Notes under the pieces: model-generated | Databases searched by the model: none | Told to the model about the DNA's origin: nothing | What the model saw: the letters and a program-made list of their open reading frames with translations, nothing else | From: Lachnospiraceae bacterium | Lineage (GTDB): Bacteria; Bacillota; Clostridia; Lachnospirales; Lachnospiraceae | Length of the DNA stretch: 64,000 nucleotides | Reading direction: 5' to 3' | Assembly: GCA_015057665.1 (NCBI GenBank) | Contig: SVDY01000008.1 | Location: 26,303 to 90,302, forward strand | Part shown: positions 52,734 through 61,211 of the stretch, piece by piece | Numbering within the stretch: position 1 is the first letter of the stretch | Layout of the letters: every line of letters begins with the position of its first letter | Position numbers and translations under genes: made by a program

Positions 52734-53657
52734 TTACATCAAACAATTCATAACTACACTAACCATCATCTCTTTTTCTTCCGGTCTTGATTCAGCAATC
52801 ATAATGGTTAATGCAACTAAAGTAAAGTCTTCGATTCTTTTTCGTCCATCTATAAATAAAGCATGATTTCTATCTAAGAAGTATAAGAACATAGTTGCTG
52901 CAATTCGTTTATTACCATCAAAGAAGCTGTGATTTTTCGTAACGAAATAGAGCAGATTAGCTGCTTTTTCTTCTAAAGATTCATATAATTCCACACCTGC
53001 AAAAGATTGATAGATATTACCGATACTTCCCTTAAAAGAATCATCTTTTTCTTTTCCAAATAATGAGGATTCATCACCGAAACGCATACTGTTTATTACA
53101 TCTATGCACTCGTCGTAACGGAGTACATAAGTAGCATCGTTCCCTTTTGGTCTGGTCATTGTCTGGTGATCGTAAGAATCTAATAAGTCCAGGGCGGTAC
53201 TGTATTTTTCAATGACAGAAAGAACCTGCTTACTGTCAAGTTCATTCTCCGTACGTCTCATAATACGTATTACTTCTCCTAACTGTTTGATACGAGTATC
53301 ATTCACTGCATAACCTTTTAATATGTATTGTTTTAAAACTGAATTCGCCCAGCGGCGGAACTCGACTCCACGTTTGGATTTGACACGATAACCGACAGAG
53401 ATGATTACATCTAAAGTATAAAAAGGAACTGTTTGTTTAACTCCATCAACACGCATTTTTTGCGTGTTGTTATTCTTATCGACTTCATCTTCAGAAAATA
53501 CATTATTTATATGTTTTCTGATTGTTTTTTCATCTCTGTCAAATAACTGTGCCATTTGATTTGCACTCAACCATACAGTTTCATTTTCAATAGGAACTGG
53601 TAGAGACATGCTTTTATCATCAGTTTCAAAAATTACAATTTCATTATTTTTAATCAT
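52734..53657 (-). CDS. RhuM N-terminal domain-Fic/Doc fusion protein
   Basis: A 307-residue protein. Residues 1-130 match the virulence RhuM family (SANQMAQLFDRDEKTIRKHI, FYTLDVIISVGYRVKSKRGVEFRRWA), which looks DNA-binding. The C-terminal half is a Fic/Doc fold with the active-site motif HSFFDGNKR (His243 to Arg251). The Lys in GNKR recalls Doc, which phosphorylates EF-Tu, whereas AMPylating Fic proteins usually have GNGR. No antitoxin gene is adjacent. AAAGGAG precedes the ATG. Predicted activity is nucleotide or phosphate transfer to a protein; the target is unknown. Confidence 0.88.
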   Translation of the reverse strand: MIKNNEIVIFETDDKSMSLPVPIENETVWLSANQMAQLFDRDEKTIRKHINNVFSEDEVDKNNNTQKMRVDGVKQTVPFYTLDVIISVGYRVKSKRGVEFRRWANSVLKQYILKGYAVNDTRIKQLGEVIRIMRRTENELDSKQVLSVIEKYSTALDLLDSYDHQTMTRPKGNDATYVLRYDECIDVINSMRFGDESSLFGKEKDDSFKGSIGNIYQSFAGVELYESLEEKAANLLYFVTKNHSFFDGNKRIAATMFLYFLDRNHALFIDGRKRIEDFTLVALTIMIAESRPEEKEMMVSVVMNCLM

Positions 53658-53764
53658 ACAAATCTTCTCCTTTCTTCCTTAAACTTATAATTCAGTCAAA
53701 ATAACTTTAAATAAAATCGGTAAAATACATTTAATCATTTAAAAATAGTATGCATACATTTGGC

Positions 53765-53778
53765 GGAACAGATGTTCT
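53765..53778. promoter_or_regulatory. LexA-like box at the RhuM-Fic promoter
   Basis: GGAACAGATGTTCT has the GAAC-N4-GTTC dyad and fits the core of CGAACRNRYGTTYG, missing only the outer bases. It starts at the predicted transcription start (near 53778), where repressor would block initiation or clearance. Confidence 0.5.
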
Positions 53779-53784
53779 GTAATA

Positions 53785-53813
53785 ATAATACCATAATCTT
53801 ACAATTTTTACAA
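53785..53813 (-). promoter_or_regulatory. Promoter of the RhuM-Fic gene
   Basis: On the minus strand, TTGTAA (53808-53813), 17 bases, TATTAT (53785-53790). Confidence 0.6.
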
Positions 53814-53992
53814 TACAAAAACAACTGCTAATTACAAATTATACCAATAGTATAAAATTATGTATCCTATTTTCCTTCCATTGCCATCGCCACAAAACGC
53901 TCGTAATTCATCTCATTATTTTATATAATAAAAATAGAACTTTTACTTAGAATTCTCGTCTTTATATATAAATCGAAAGGAGTGATGCTCAG

Positions 53993-55375
53993 ATGAAAAA
54001 TAGAAAGAAAACATACCTGACAGGAATTATGATTGCTTTCTTAGCCGTTATAGTAACTGCCACAGCAATTTTACTTCCGAAAGGAACTTCTCTCCCATCT
54101 TCGGCATTTGCTATCGCTAAAGCCGCCTATCCTGAGTCAGCTCAGTTTCCGGATGAGATGAATTATGTGGATGAGAATGGAAATTATGACTATGAAACCT
54201 TTGAAAAAGACATGGAAGTCTGGTATGAGGAACGAAGAAATCAAAGAAGAACTGAGAATTATACGGACAGTGTGAAACAATATTACGTTAAGACAATGCG
54301 TCAGTTTTTATCCGGACAGGATAAGGAATCGAACACGGTGTGCTCTCCTTTGAATATCTACATGGCACTTTGCATGCTTGCAGAAGTCACTGATGGAAAC
54401 AGCCGGCAGCAGATTCTTCAACTGTTAGGACAGGACAATATGGATGCTTTAAGAGAAGGAGCTATGGATCTTTGGAATACCACTTATCGAAATGACGGGG
54501 CAGTAACCAGTATTTTGGCTAACTCTATCTGGTTAAATGAAGATATCTCATATAAAGAAGAAACTTTAAAGAATCTTAGCGAACACTATTATGCTTCTTC
54601 TTTTAAGGGAACTATGGGGTCTGAGGCTTATGATAAAGCCCTTCAGGAATGGCTGGATGAACAGACCGGAGGATTGTTAAAAGAACAGGCTAAGGATATT
54701 AAGATGGATCCAAGTAATATTATGACCATTGCTTCTACAGTTTTCTTCCAGTCCAAGTGGCAGAATGAATTTAATCCGGTTAATACGAAGCAGGGAATTT
54801 TTCATGGACCATCCGGGGATATGACGGTTGATTTTATGAAAGATAGTTCCATGGGAACCTATTATTGGGCAGATTCTTTTAGTGCAGTAAAGAGGGCGTT
54901 AGATACAGAGGGAAATGCCATGTGGTTTATTCTTCCGGATCAAGGGATTCAAGTAAATGATCTGTTAGAAGAGGAACAGACATTTCAGCTTATACTAAAC
55001 ACAAATCAGTGGACAAATGAAAAATATGTATTGATCAATGAGTCCATTCCAAAATTCGATATTACTAGCCAGATGGAGTTATCTGGAGGCTTAAAAAATT
55101 TGGGGATTACCGATGTGTTTGAAATTGGAACAAGCGATTTCAGTCCGATGGCCGATGACATTGCAGACATTTTCTTATCCAAAGTCAACCATGACACACG
55201 AGTGGCCATAGATGAAGAAGGTGTAACAGCTGCTGCCTACACAGTAATGATCCTTTGTGGTTCAGCTATGCCAGAAGAAGAAGTGGATTTTACTGTAGAC
55301 AGACCGTTTTTATTCGTCATCACCAACCCTAATGGTCTTCCTCTCTTTGCAGGAATTGTGAATCAACCAAATTAA
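53993..55375 (+). CDS. Secreted or membrane-anchored serpin
   Basis: A 460-residue serpin with an N-terminal signal or anchor (about residues 8-29) and a linker to the serpin core (about 95-460), showing NTVCSPLNIYMALCMLAEVT, STVFFQSKWQNEF and DRPFLFVITNPNGLPLFAGIV. The hinge EEGVTAAAY (from residue 408) is of the inhibitory type. Counting Gly410 as P15 puts the scissile bond near Ser424-Ala425, which suggests an inhibitor of elastase- or subtilisin-like proteases. Gut Clostridia and bifidobacteria use such proteins against host or microbial proteases. AAAGGAG lies ten bases before the ATG. Confidence 0.93.
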   Translation: MKNRKKTYLTGIMIAFLAVIVTATAILLPKGTSLPSSAFAIAKAAYPESAQFPDEMNYVDENGNYDYETFEKDMEVWYEERRNQRRTENYTDSVKQYYVKTMRQFLSGQDKESNTVCSPLNIYMALCMLAEVTDGNSRQQILQLLGQDNMDALREGAMDLWNTTYRNDGAVTSILANSIWLNEDISYKEETLKNLSEHYYASSFKGTMGSEAYDKALQEWLDEQTGGLLKEQAKDIKMDPSNIMTIASTVFFQSKWQNEFNPVNTKQGIFHGPSGDMTVDFMKDSSMGTYYWADSFSAVKRALDTEGNAMWFILPDQGIQVNDLLEEEQTFQLILNTNQWTNEKYVLINESIPKFDITSQMELSGGLKNLGITDVFEIGTSDFSPMADDIADIFLSKVNHDTRVAIDEEGVTAAAYTVMILCGSAMPEEEVDFTVDRPFLFVITNPNGLPLFAGIVNQPN

Positions 55376-55613
55376 AGCACTCCTCTACTGATAAATTCTC
55401 GTCTCCGAGCATTTGCATGCAAAGATTGACCTGGTCATATTGTTCCAAACCCAATTGTCTATCCAGAACAAGGAGTGTCAAAAAGAATATCAGACAAAGC
55501 AAGCAGCGGATCTTAAAATAAGAAAAGTATCCGCTGCTTTGTTCTTCCTTTGTTCTTTTATTGTTTCGTCCGGAATAAGAATTACGAATCTGATAAAATT
55601 CTTTTTCAGTCAT
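55329..55613 (-). CDS. Small single-pass membrane protein overlapping the serpin 3' end
   Basis: A 94-residue protein with a basic N-terminus, one hydrophobic segment (about residues 35-50) and an acidic C-terminus. AGGAG stands five bases before the ATG, which supports translation. Its last 47 bases overlap the convergent serpin gene. A hairpin that could end serpin transcription lies inside it (55501-55539), so one of the two readings may be wrong. No family recognised. Confidence 0.55.
   Translation of the reverse strand: MTEKEFYQIRNSYSGRNNKRTKEEQSSGYFSYFKIRCLLCLIFFLTLLVLDRQLGLEQYDQVNLCMQMLGDENLSVEECFNLVDSQFLQREEDH
55501..55548 (+). terminator. Possible serpin terminator inside the opposite gene
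   Basis: AAGCAGCGGAT (55501-55511) pairs with ATCCGCTGCTT (55529-55539), followed on the plus strand by TGTTCTTCC. The T-tract is mediocre. Confidence 0.5.
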
Positions 55614-55661
55614 AAAAGCTCCTGAAAGGTATATGATTTATTTCATATTATGTGAAAGAAT

Positions 55662-56618
55662 CTATATTATTCTTTCATAACATTTTTTTAAAAAAGATTT
55701 TAAAATCCCTGCAGCGGGAACGGCAAAGATCATGCCGGCAACACCAAATAAGGTCCCTCCGATCAAAATAGAAACTATAATAAAAAGAGGCCGGATCTGC
55801 ATCTGTCTGCCTAATATTTTGGGACCGATAATACTGCTGTCCAGTTGTTGAATGAGAATGAGATAAATCAGTGCAATCACTAAAAGTGGATAACTTTCCT
55901 CAATGATACAGACAATAATGGTAAGGGAAAATGCAATGATTGGACCAAGATAGGGAACCAGATTACCGATTCCAGCCAAAATTCCGATAGAAATTCCCAA
56001 AGGGACATGGATAAACCAAAGCCCCAAACTGATCAGGATTCCCATAAGCAAGGCATCCATTGACTGGCCTTTCAGATAAGAAAAAAGAATCTCTTTGGAT
56101 TCCTGTGTGGCTTGGATAAGAAAACGATTTGTTTTTTTGCTTAAAACCCGTCTTCTCCATTTTCTTATATCTGCCAGATAAGAATCCCAGTCTAAAAGCA
56201 GATAAATAGAAATTAGAACAGAAATCACCATTTTTCCAAGGATACGGGGAAGACGGAATAAAATATTTACCATCGCGGAAGTATCAATTTTAAAACGGTT
56301 TGAATTAAGAACTGGGAATTTGTCTGTAATATTATTAATCGTATCTACAAACTGGCCAATAAAATCTTCCCAGGATATTTTTGCAAAATAACCGGAAATA
56401 TTGTAATAAAACAAACCAAACAGGACAGTCAGTATGAGAAGGAGGGATCCATACCAGGAAAAGACGGCAAGCCTGTTTCTCCATTTCTTTCTATGTCTTA
56501 AAAATGCAATCTTTTTTCCGTAAATAAAGTTTAGGTTTCTGACCGGAACAGAGAAAAGGCAGGCAATTAAAATTCCAACAAATAATACTAGAAAAATCTG
56601 ATAAAGCTTTGCAAACAT
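55662..56618 (-). CDS. AI-2E family transporter
   Basis: A 318-residue member of the AI-2E permease superfamily with about seven hydrophobic segments; GNLVPYLGPIIAFSL and GPKILGRQMQIRPLFIIVS are the family landmarks. The sequence differs clearly from the protein at 1552-2673. Its Shine-Dalgarno (AGGGGG) lies in the right arm of a terminator hairpin, so translation or transcription may be controlled there. It is 98 bases downstream of the PFL gene. Confidence 0.86.
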   Translation of the reverse strand: MFAKLYQIFLVLFVGILIACLFSVPVRNLNFIYGKKIAFLRHRKKWRNRLAVFSWYGSLLLILTVLFGLFYYNISGYFAKISWEDFIGQFVDTINNITDKFPVLNSNRFKIDTSAMVNILFRLPRILGKMVISVLISIYLLLDWDSYLADIRKWRRRVLSKKTNRFLIQATQESKEILFSYLKGQSMDALLMGILISLGLWFIHVPLGISIGILAGIGNLVPYLGPIIAFSLTIIVCIIEESYPLLVIALIYLILIQQLDSSIIGPKILGRQMQIRPLFIIVSILIGGTLFGVAGMIFAVPAAGILKSFLKKCYERII

Positions 56619-56652
56619 AAAAAATGCCCCCTACGTAAAATATGTAGAGGGC
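56619..56652 (-). terminator. Terminator that also hides the Shine-Dalgarno of the next gene
   Basis: On the minus strand GCCCTCTAC (56644-56652) pairs with GTAGGGGGC (56626-56634), followed by ATTTTTT and the ATG at 56618. The GGGGG of the right arm is the ribosome-binding site of the AI-2E gene. Confidence 0.85.
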
Positions 56653-56716
56653 TGGAAATTGTTTTCTGCCTGTTCCAAACAACTCTCGACCTGTTTGAAC
56701 GAGTAATGTCTGTAGT

Positions 56717-58081
56717 TTAGTTTTTGAAACTGTGGATTGGAGCCGGAATTCTTCCGCCACGGTTAATGAAAGCATCACAGCTGAACTGGTTAACCGGCAT
56801 AATTGGAGCATAACCGAGGAGACCGCCAAATTCTACTGTCTCACCCACACCTTTTCCGATAACCGGAATAATACGAACTGCTGTTGTCTTCTGATTGATC
56901 ATGCCAAGAGCCATCTCATCAGCAATAATACCGGAGATAGTTGTTGCCTTTGTGTCTCCAGGAATAGCGATCATATCAAGACCTACGGAACATACGCATG
57001 TCATGGCTTCTAATTTTTCAAGGGTTAAGGCACCGGCATTTACCGCATCAATCATTCGCTGGTCTTCACTGACCGGAATAAAGGCACCGGAAAGACCGCC
57101 TACGTAAGAAGATGCCATAACACCTCCTTTTTTCACCTGATCATTAAGTAAAGCAAGAGCTGCTGTTGTGCCTGGAGCACCGGCATATTCGAGACCGATT
57201 TCTTCCAAGATTTCCCCTACACTATCTCCTACTGCAGGTGTCGGAGCAAGGGATAAGTCGATAATACCAAATGGAACGCCGAGACGTCTGGAAGCTTCCT
57301 GGGCAACGAGCTGGCCTACACGGGTTACTTTAAAGGCTGTTTTCTTAATCGTCTCACAAAGAACTTCAAAACTTTCTCCCCTTACGGCTTCAATGGCACG
57401 TTTTACAACACCGGGGCCGCTGACACCAACGTTAATGATCTTATCTGCTTCTGTCACACCGTGGAATGCGCCTGCCATAAAAGGATTGTCATCAGGAGCA
57501 TTGGTAAATACAACAAATTTGGCACAGCCTAAGCAGTCGTTTTCTTTTGTCAGCTCTGCTGTTTCTTTGATCATTTCACCGATTAACTTGACAGCATCCA
57601 TGTTAATACCGGTTCTGGTAGAACCTACATTTACGGAACTGCATACTTTTCCTGTTGTGGCAAGGGCCTTTGGAATGGAACGAATCAAATATTCATCAGC
57701 AGGTGTCATGCCTTTACATACAAGGGCAGAATAGCCGCCGATAAAGTTAACGCCTACGGTATCTGCTGCCCTGTCTAAAGTTTCTGCGATTTTAACAAAA
57801 TCGTCCGGGCATTTACATACACTATTGCCCACTAAAGCAATAGGAGTCACGGAGATACGTTTGTTAATAACAGGAACGCCGTATTCTGCTGCAATTTCAT
57901 CTCCTGTGGATACAAGATCCTTTGCAGATTCCGTAATCTTTGTATAGATTTTTTCACAAGTTTCCTCTACGTCTTTGCCCACACAGTCGAGAAGGCTGAT
58001 GCCCATAGTAATGGTACGCACGTCAAGATTCATCTCATGAATCATACGGTTGGTTTCAAAGACTTCATTCATCTGTAACAT
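56717..58081 (-). CDS. PFL family protein (UPF0210/DUF711)
   Basis: A 454-residue protein of the UPF0210 family, structurally related to glycyl-radical-type barrels but without the glycyl-radical motif. Typical stretches are [32 protein letters not shown] and [13 protein letters not shown]. The function is unknown; the family is nearly always paired with a UPF0237 ACT protein, as here. GGAGGAG precedes the ATG at nine bases. Confidence 0.92.
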   Translation of the reverse strand: MLQMNEVFETNRMIHEMNLDVRTITMGISLLDCVGKDVEETCEKIYTKITESAKDLVSTGDEIAAEYGVPVINKRISVTPIALVGNSVCKCPDDFVKIAETLDRAADTVGVNFIGGYSALVCKGMTPADEYLIRSIPKALATTGKVCSSVNVGSTRTGINMDAVKLIGEMIKETAELTKENDCLGCAKFVVFTNAPDDNPFMAGAFHGVTEADKIINVGVSGPGVVKRAIEAVRGESFEVLCETIKKTAFKVTRVGQLVAQEASRRLGVPFGIIDLSLAPTPAVGDSVGEILEEIGLEYAGAPGTTAALALLNDQVKKGGVMASSYVGGLSGAFIPVSEDQRMIDAVNAGALTLEKLEAMTCVCSVGLDMIAIPGDTKATTISGIIADEMALGMINQKTTAVRIIPVIGKGVGETVEFGGLLGYAPIMPVNQFSCDAFINRGGRIPAPIHSFKN

Positions 58082-58098
58082 AAGTATTCTCCTCCGGT

Positions 58099-58371
58099 CT
58101 AGATTCTATGCATCATGTTGAAAATGTCAGCATTCTGAGTCTGGATCTGTAAGCCCATAGTGCTTCCAAGTGCTGCAAGTTCGCCGGATACACGAAGATA
58201 TTCCTGGCCCTGAAGATTGGCTTCTGCAACCATCATCATGTTGAAATAACCGCCGGTGATAGTCTGGGAAATATCGATAATGTTAATGTTGTTGTCTGCA
58301 AGGTATGTACAAACTTTCGCAATAATACCTACCTGATCGTGACCGATAACGGTAATAATTAATTTTTTCAT
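58099..58371 (-). CDS. ACT domain protein (UPF0237)
   Basis: A 90-residue single ACT domain, [20 protein letters not shown], of the UPF0237 type, probably a small-molecule sensor for the PFL protein encoded 17 bases downstream. AGGAGG precedes the ATG. Confidence 0.92.
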   Translation of the reverse strand: MKKLIITVIGHDQVGIIAKVCTYLADNNINIIDISQTITGGYFNMMMVAEANLQGQEYLRVSGELAALGSTMGLQIQTQNADIFNMMHRI

Positions 58372-58473
58372 GTTAGTAATCCTCCTGTTGTATATAAGTA
58401 TATTTTCCTATTGAAAAATAAAGTGCTGCTATATAGATAATGTAAAATGCAAAATCTGTCAGACAAAATTATG

Positions 58474-59274
58474 TTAGCAGACTTCACACAGAGTAGATAA
58501 AGTATCCCTTTTTGCAACTTCCATCCCGATCCGTTTTTTCTCAATGTCAATTCCGTGAAGCATAAGCTCCAATTTTACACTTTCGTAAGCAAGATCCGGA
58601 TAGTTGTTATCTTTGCTCAAATGTCCAAGATAGATGTGTTTTAAATTATCACACATAAGCTTACTTAAAAGCTGCCCGCACCGTTCATTGGACAAATGGC
58701 CGTTTCTGCCAAGAATACGCTGTTTTAATGGATAAGGATATCGGCCGACTTCCAGCATATGAATATCGTGGTTGGCTTCCACAAATAAAATATCAGATCC
58801 TTTTAACTTATCTACCAGATAGTCGTCGAAATTGCCAAGGTCAGTGGCTACAGAAGCCTTTTTGCCATCTTTATAAAAAGAATAACAGACCGGTTCTTTG
58901 GCATCGTGCCAGATAGCAGAAGGATCAATGACCATTCCATTTAACTGAAATGGCTGGTCGGCTCTGACTGCGTAGAAAAGAGATTTATCCACTTCCCCAA
59001 GCTTACCGCTTTGTCTCATGTTATCAATGGTGCCGACGGTGGCAAACACCGGGATTTTATAGCGGCGCATTAAAACACCAAGACCTCCAATGTGGTCAAT
59101 ATGTTCGTGAGTAATCAGAATGCCGTCAAGGTCCGCAGGCTGGACATTTAGTTCTTTTAATCCCTGTTCAATTTTTTTTGCACTGATACCCGCATCTACT
59201 AAAAGATTTCCCTGATCAGAGCCAACAAAAATACAGTTTCCGCTGCTGCCGCTGGCGATACTGGTTAATTTCAT
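58474..59274 (-). CDS. MBL-fold metallohydrolase, WalJ/YycJ type
   Basis: A 266-residue metallo-beta-lactamase-fold protein. MKLTSIASGSSGNCIFVG and ITHEHIDHIGGL (HxHxDH) are typical of YycJ/WalJ, a putative 5'-to-3' exonuclease implicated in mismatch repair and cell-wall homeostasis. VEANHDIHML and YLGHLSKDN supply later metal ligands. In Bacillus it is in the walRK operon; here it stands alone with its own promoter. Confidence 0.9.
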   Translation of the reverse strand: MKLTSIASGSSGNCIFVGSDQGNLLVDAGISAKKIEQGLKELNVQPADLDGILITHEHIDHIGGLGVLMRRYKIPVFATVGTIDNMRQSGKLGEVDKSLFYAVRADQPFQLNGMVIDPSAIWHDAKEPVCYSFYKDGKKASVATDLGNFDDYLVDKLKGSDILFVEANHDIHMLEVGRYPYPLKQRILGRNGHLSNERCGQLLSKLMCDNLKHIYLGHLSKDNNYPDLAYESVKLELMLHGIDIEKKRIGMEVAKRDTLSTLCEVC

Positions 59275-59340
59275 TTTATCATCCTTACTATGTAAACTTT
59301 ACTATGATAAATAGATAACAATCCAATCACAGTTGTCGAT

Positions 59341-59369
59341 ATTATACCTTGAAAAACTTTAAAGTGCAA
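59341..59369 (-). promoter_or_regulatory. Promoter of the WalJ-type gene
   Basis: On the minus strand, TTGCAC (59364-59369), 17 bases, TATAAT (59341-59346). Confidence 0.8.
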
Positions 59370-59380
59370 GAAATAGTTAC

Positions 59381-59409
59381 TTGTTAATTCCAGCCACTTC
59401 CGATATAAT
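59381..59409 (+). promoter_or_regulatory. Promoter of the ABC-F gene
   Basis: TTGTTA (59381-59386), 17 bases, TATAAT (59404-59409), leaving a leader of about 110 bases before the start codon. Confidence 0.75.
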
Positions 59410-59525
59410 AGTTCGAAGTAGGGTGTCGCCTTATTTGTATTCACTGTTGCTCATTTTCAAATAAAGTGTAAGATATGCGGTATCCACTAACCCGAATAAT
59501 TATAGTAAGGAAATGGAGACTTCCC

Positions 59526-61079
59526 ATGATTTTAGATGTAAAGAATTTAAGCCACGGTTTTGGCGACCGTGCTATTTTTAATAATGTATCCTTCCGTCTT
59601 TTAAAAGGCGAACACATTGGTTTGATCGGAGCCAATGGAGAAGGTAAATCTACTTTTATGAATATTATTACGGGCAAATTAATGCCGGATGAAGGAACCG
59701 TTGAATGGAATAAAAATGTGCGTGTCGGCTATCTTGATCAGCATGCCGTCTTAGAAAAAGGCATGACAATCCGCGACGTGTTAAAATCTGCTTTTGCTTT
59801 TTTATTTGATATGGAAGAAGACATGAACAAAATGTTCGATCAGATGGGGGAAGCAGATGAGGATGAGATGACCCGGCTTTTAGAAGAAACCGGTACTATC
59901 CAGGATTTATTGGAACAGCATGATTTCTATGTCATTGATTCTAAGGTAGAAGAAATCGGACGTGCTCTTGGCCTTTCTGAAATCGGTTTAGACAGAGATG
60001 TAACGGAACTTTCCGGAGGTCAGAGAACAAAGGTACTTCTTGCCAAACTTCTTTTGGAAAAGCCAGACATCCTTCTTCTTGACGAGCCGACAAACTATCT
60101 GGATGAGAATCATATCGAATGGTTAAAACGTTACTTAAACGACTATGAGAATGCATTCATTCTTATTTCTCATGATATTCCTTTCTTAAACAGCGTAATT
60201 AACTTAATCTATCATATGGAAAATCAGGCATTAGACCGTTATCCTGGCGATTACGATAAATTCCAGGAAGTATACGCTGCAAAGAAGGCACAGTTAGAAG
60301 CTGCCTATAAACGCCAGCAGCAGGAAATCAGCGAGTTAAAAGACTTTGTTGCAAGAAATAAAGCCCGTGTTGCCACAAGAAACATGGCCATGGCACGCCA
60401 GAAGAAATTAGATAAGATGGATGTGATCGAGCTTGCAAGAGAAAAGCCGAAGCCGGAATTTAACTTTAAGACAGCCCGCGCTTCCGGAAAAGTTATCTTT
60501 GAAACAGAAGATCTTGTCATCGGTTACGATGAGCCTCTCTCCCGCCCATTAAATATCCGTATGGAACGTGGTGAGCGTATTGCTTTAGTTGGCGCCAACG
60601 GTATTGGAAAATCTACTCTTTTGAAGAGTATTCTCGGTTTAGTAGAACCATTTAGCGGCAAAGTGACAAGGGGCGATTATCAGTACATCGGATATTTCGA
60701 ACAGGAATCTGATCAGAATAATCGAACAACCTGTATCGAAGAAATCTGGAAAGAGTTTCCTGGATATACACAGTATGAAGTACGTTCTGCCTTAGCAAAA
60801 TGTGGTCTTACAACCCAGCATATCGAAAGCCAGGTACGTGTTCTTTCCGGTGGAGAACAGGCCAAAGTAAGACTTTGTAAAATTATCAATAATGAGACCA
60901 ATATTCTTCTGCTTGATGAACCGACAAACCACTTAGACGTAGACGCTAAGGAAGAATTAAAACGTGCGTTAAAAGAATACAAAGGAAGTATTCTCATGGT
61001 ATGCCACGAGCCTGAATTCTATAATGATGTGGTAACTCAGGTCTGGAACTGCCAGGAATGGAGCTTAAAGATTAATTAA
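59526..61079 (+). CDS. ABC-F family ATPase (Uup/YdiF-like)
   Basis: A 517-residue soluble protein with two ABC ATPase domains and no membrane segment: GANGEGKST with LSGGQRTK and DEPTNYLDE in the first, GANGIGKST with LSGGEQAK and DEPTNHLD in the second, joined by a charged P-site-tRNA-interaction-type linker. ABC-F proteins act on the ribosome, either as translation factors or as ribosome-protection resistance proteins; no resistance class can be assigned from sequence. GGAG lies seven bases before the ATG at 59526. Confidence 0.92.
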   Translation: MILDVKNLSHGFGDRAIFNNVSFRLLKGEHIGLIGANGEGKSTFMNIITGKLMPDEGTVEWNKNVRVGYLDQHAVLEKGMTIRDVLKSAFAFLFDMEEDMNKMFDQMGEADEDEMTRLLEETGTIQDLLEQHDFYVIDSKVEEIGRALGLSEIGLDRDVTELSGGQRTKVLLAKLLLEKPDILLLDEPTNYLDENHIEWLKRYLNDYENAFILISHDIPFLNSVINLIYHMENQALDRYPGDYDKFQEVYAAKKAQLEAAYKRQQQEISELKDFVARNKARVATRNMAMARQKKLDKMDVIELAREKPKPEFNFKTARASGKVIFETEDLVIGYDEPLSRPLNIRMERGERIALVGANGIGKSTLLKSILGLVEPFSGKVTRGDYQYIGYFEQESDQNNRTTCIEEIWKEFPGYTQYEVRSALAKCGLTTQHIESQVRVLSGGEQAKVRLCKIINNETNILLLDEPTNHLDVDAKEELKRALKEYKGSILMVCHEPEFYNDVVTQVWNCQEWSLKIN

Positions 61080-61115
61080 TTCTAAATGCGGTCAAAATTC
61101 GAAGTAAAACATGGA

Positions 61116-61144
61116 TTGACAAAAGTCCGTAAACAGACTACAAT
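61116..61144 (+). promoter_or_regulatory. Promoter of the MarR gene, interleaved with a palindrome
   Basis: TTGACA (61116-61121), 17 bases, TACAAT (61139-61144). The left arm of the repeat at 61124-61138 fills the spacer almost exactly. Confidence 0.8.
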
Positions 61145-61170
61145 AAAATTGTCTGTTTACGGACTTTTTC
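61124..61170. promoter_or_regulatory. 15-bp inverted repeat: MarR operator and/or terminator
   Basis: AGTCCGTAAACAGAC (61124-61138), 12 bases, GTCTGTTTACGGACT (61151-61165), TTTTTC. It can terminate ABC-F transcription, and it also spans the MarR promoter from spacer to start point. Each arm is itself nearly palindromic (10 of 14 bases), as a dimer site would be. A close copy is at 33452-33493. Confidence 0.75.
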
Positions 61171-61211
61171 TTCGTGAGAATAATACATAGAGATCATAGG
61201 AGGTACATACT

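Larger units (their letters stand above)
53658..53992. other. 335-base divergent control region
   Basis: No gene fits here. It holds the minus-strand RhuM-Fic promoter (53785-53813), a LexA-like box (53765-53778) and, on the plus strand, a weak serpin promoter (TTTACT 53942-53947, 17 bases, TATATA 53965-53970). The RhuM-Fic leader is about 120 bases long. The rest is AT-rich without clear structure. Confidence 0.7.

Noticed and set aside
52734..53657. Complete toxin-antitoxin pair with the RhuM-Fic gene
   Set aside because: No small partner gene lies on the same strand on either side; the RhuM domain might serve in cis, but that is untested.
57168..57734. 188-residue plus-strand frame opposite the PFL gene
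   Set aside because: It lies wholly inside a conserved protein gene and has no ribosome-binding site or recognisable product.
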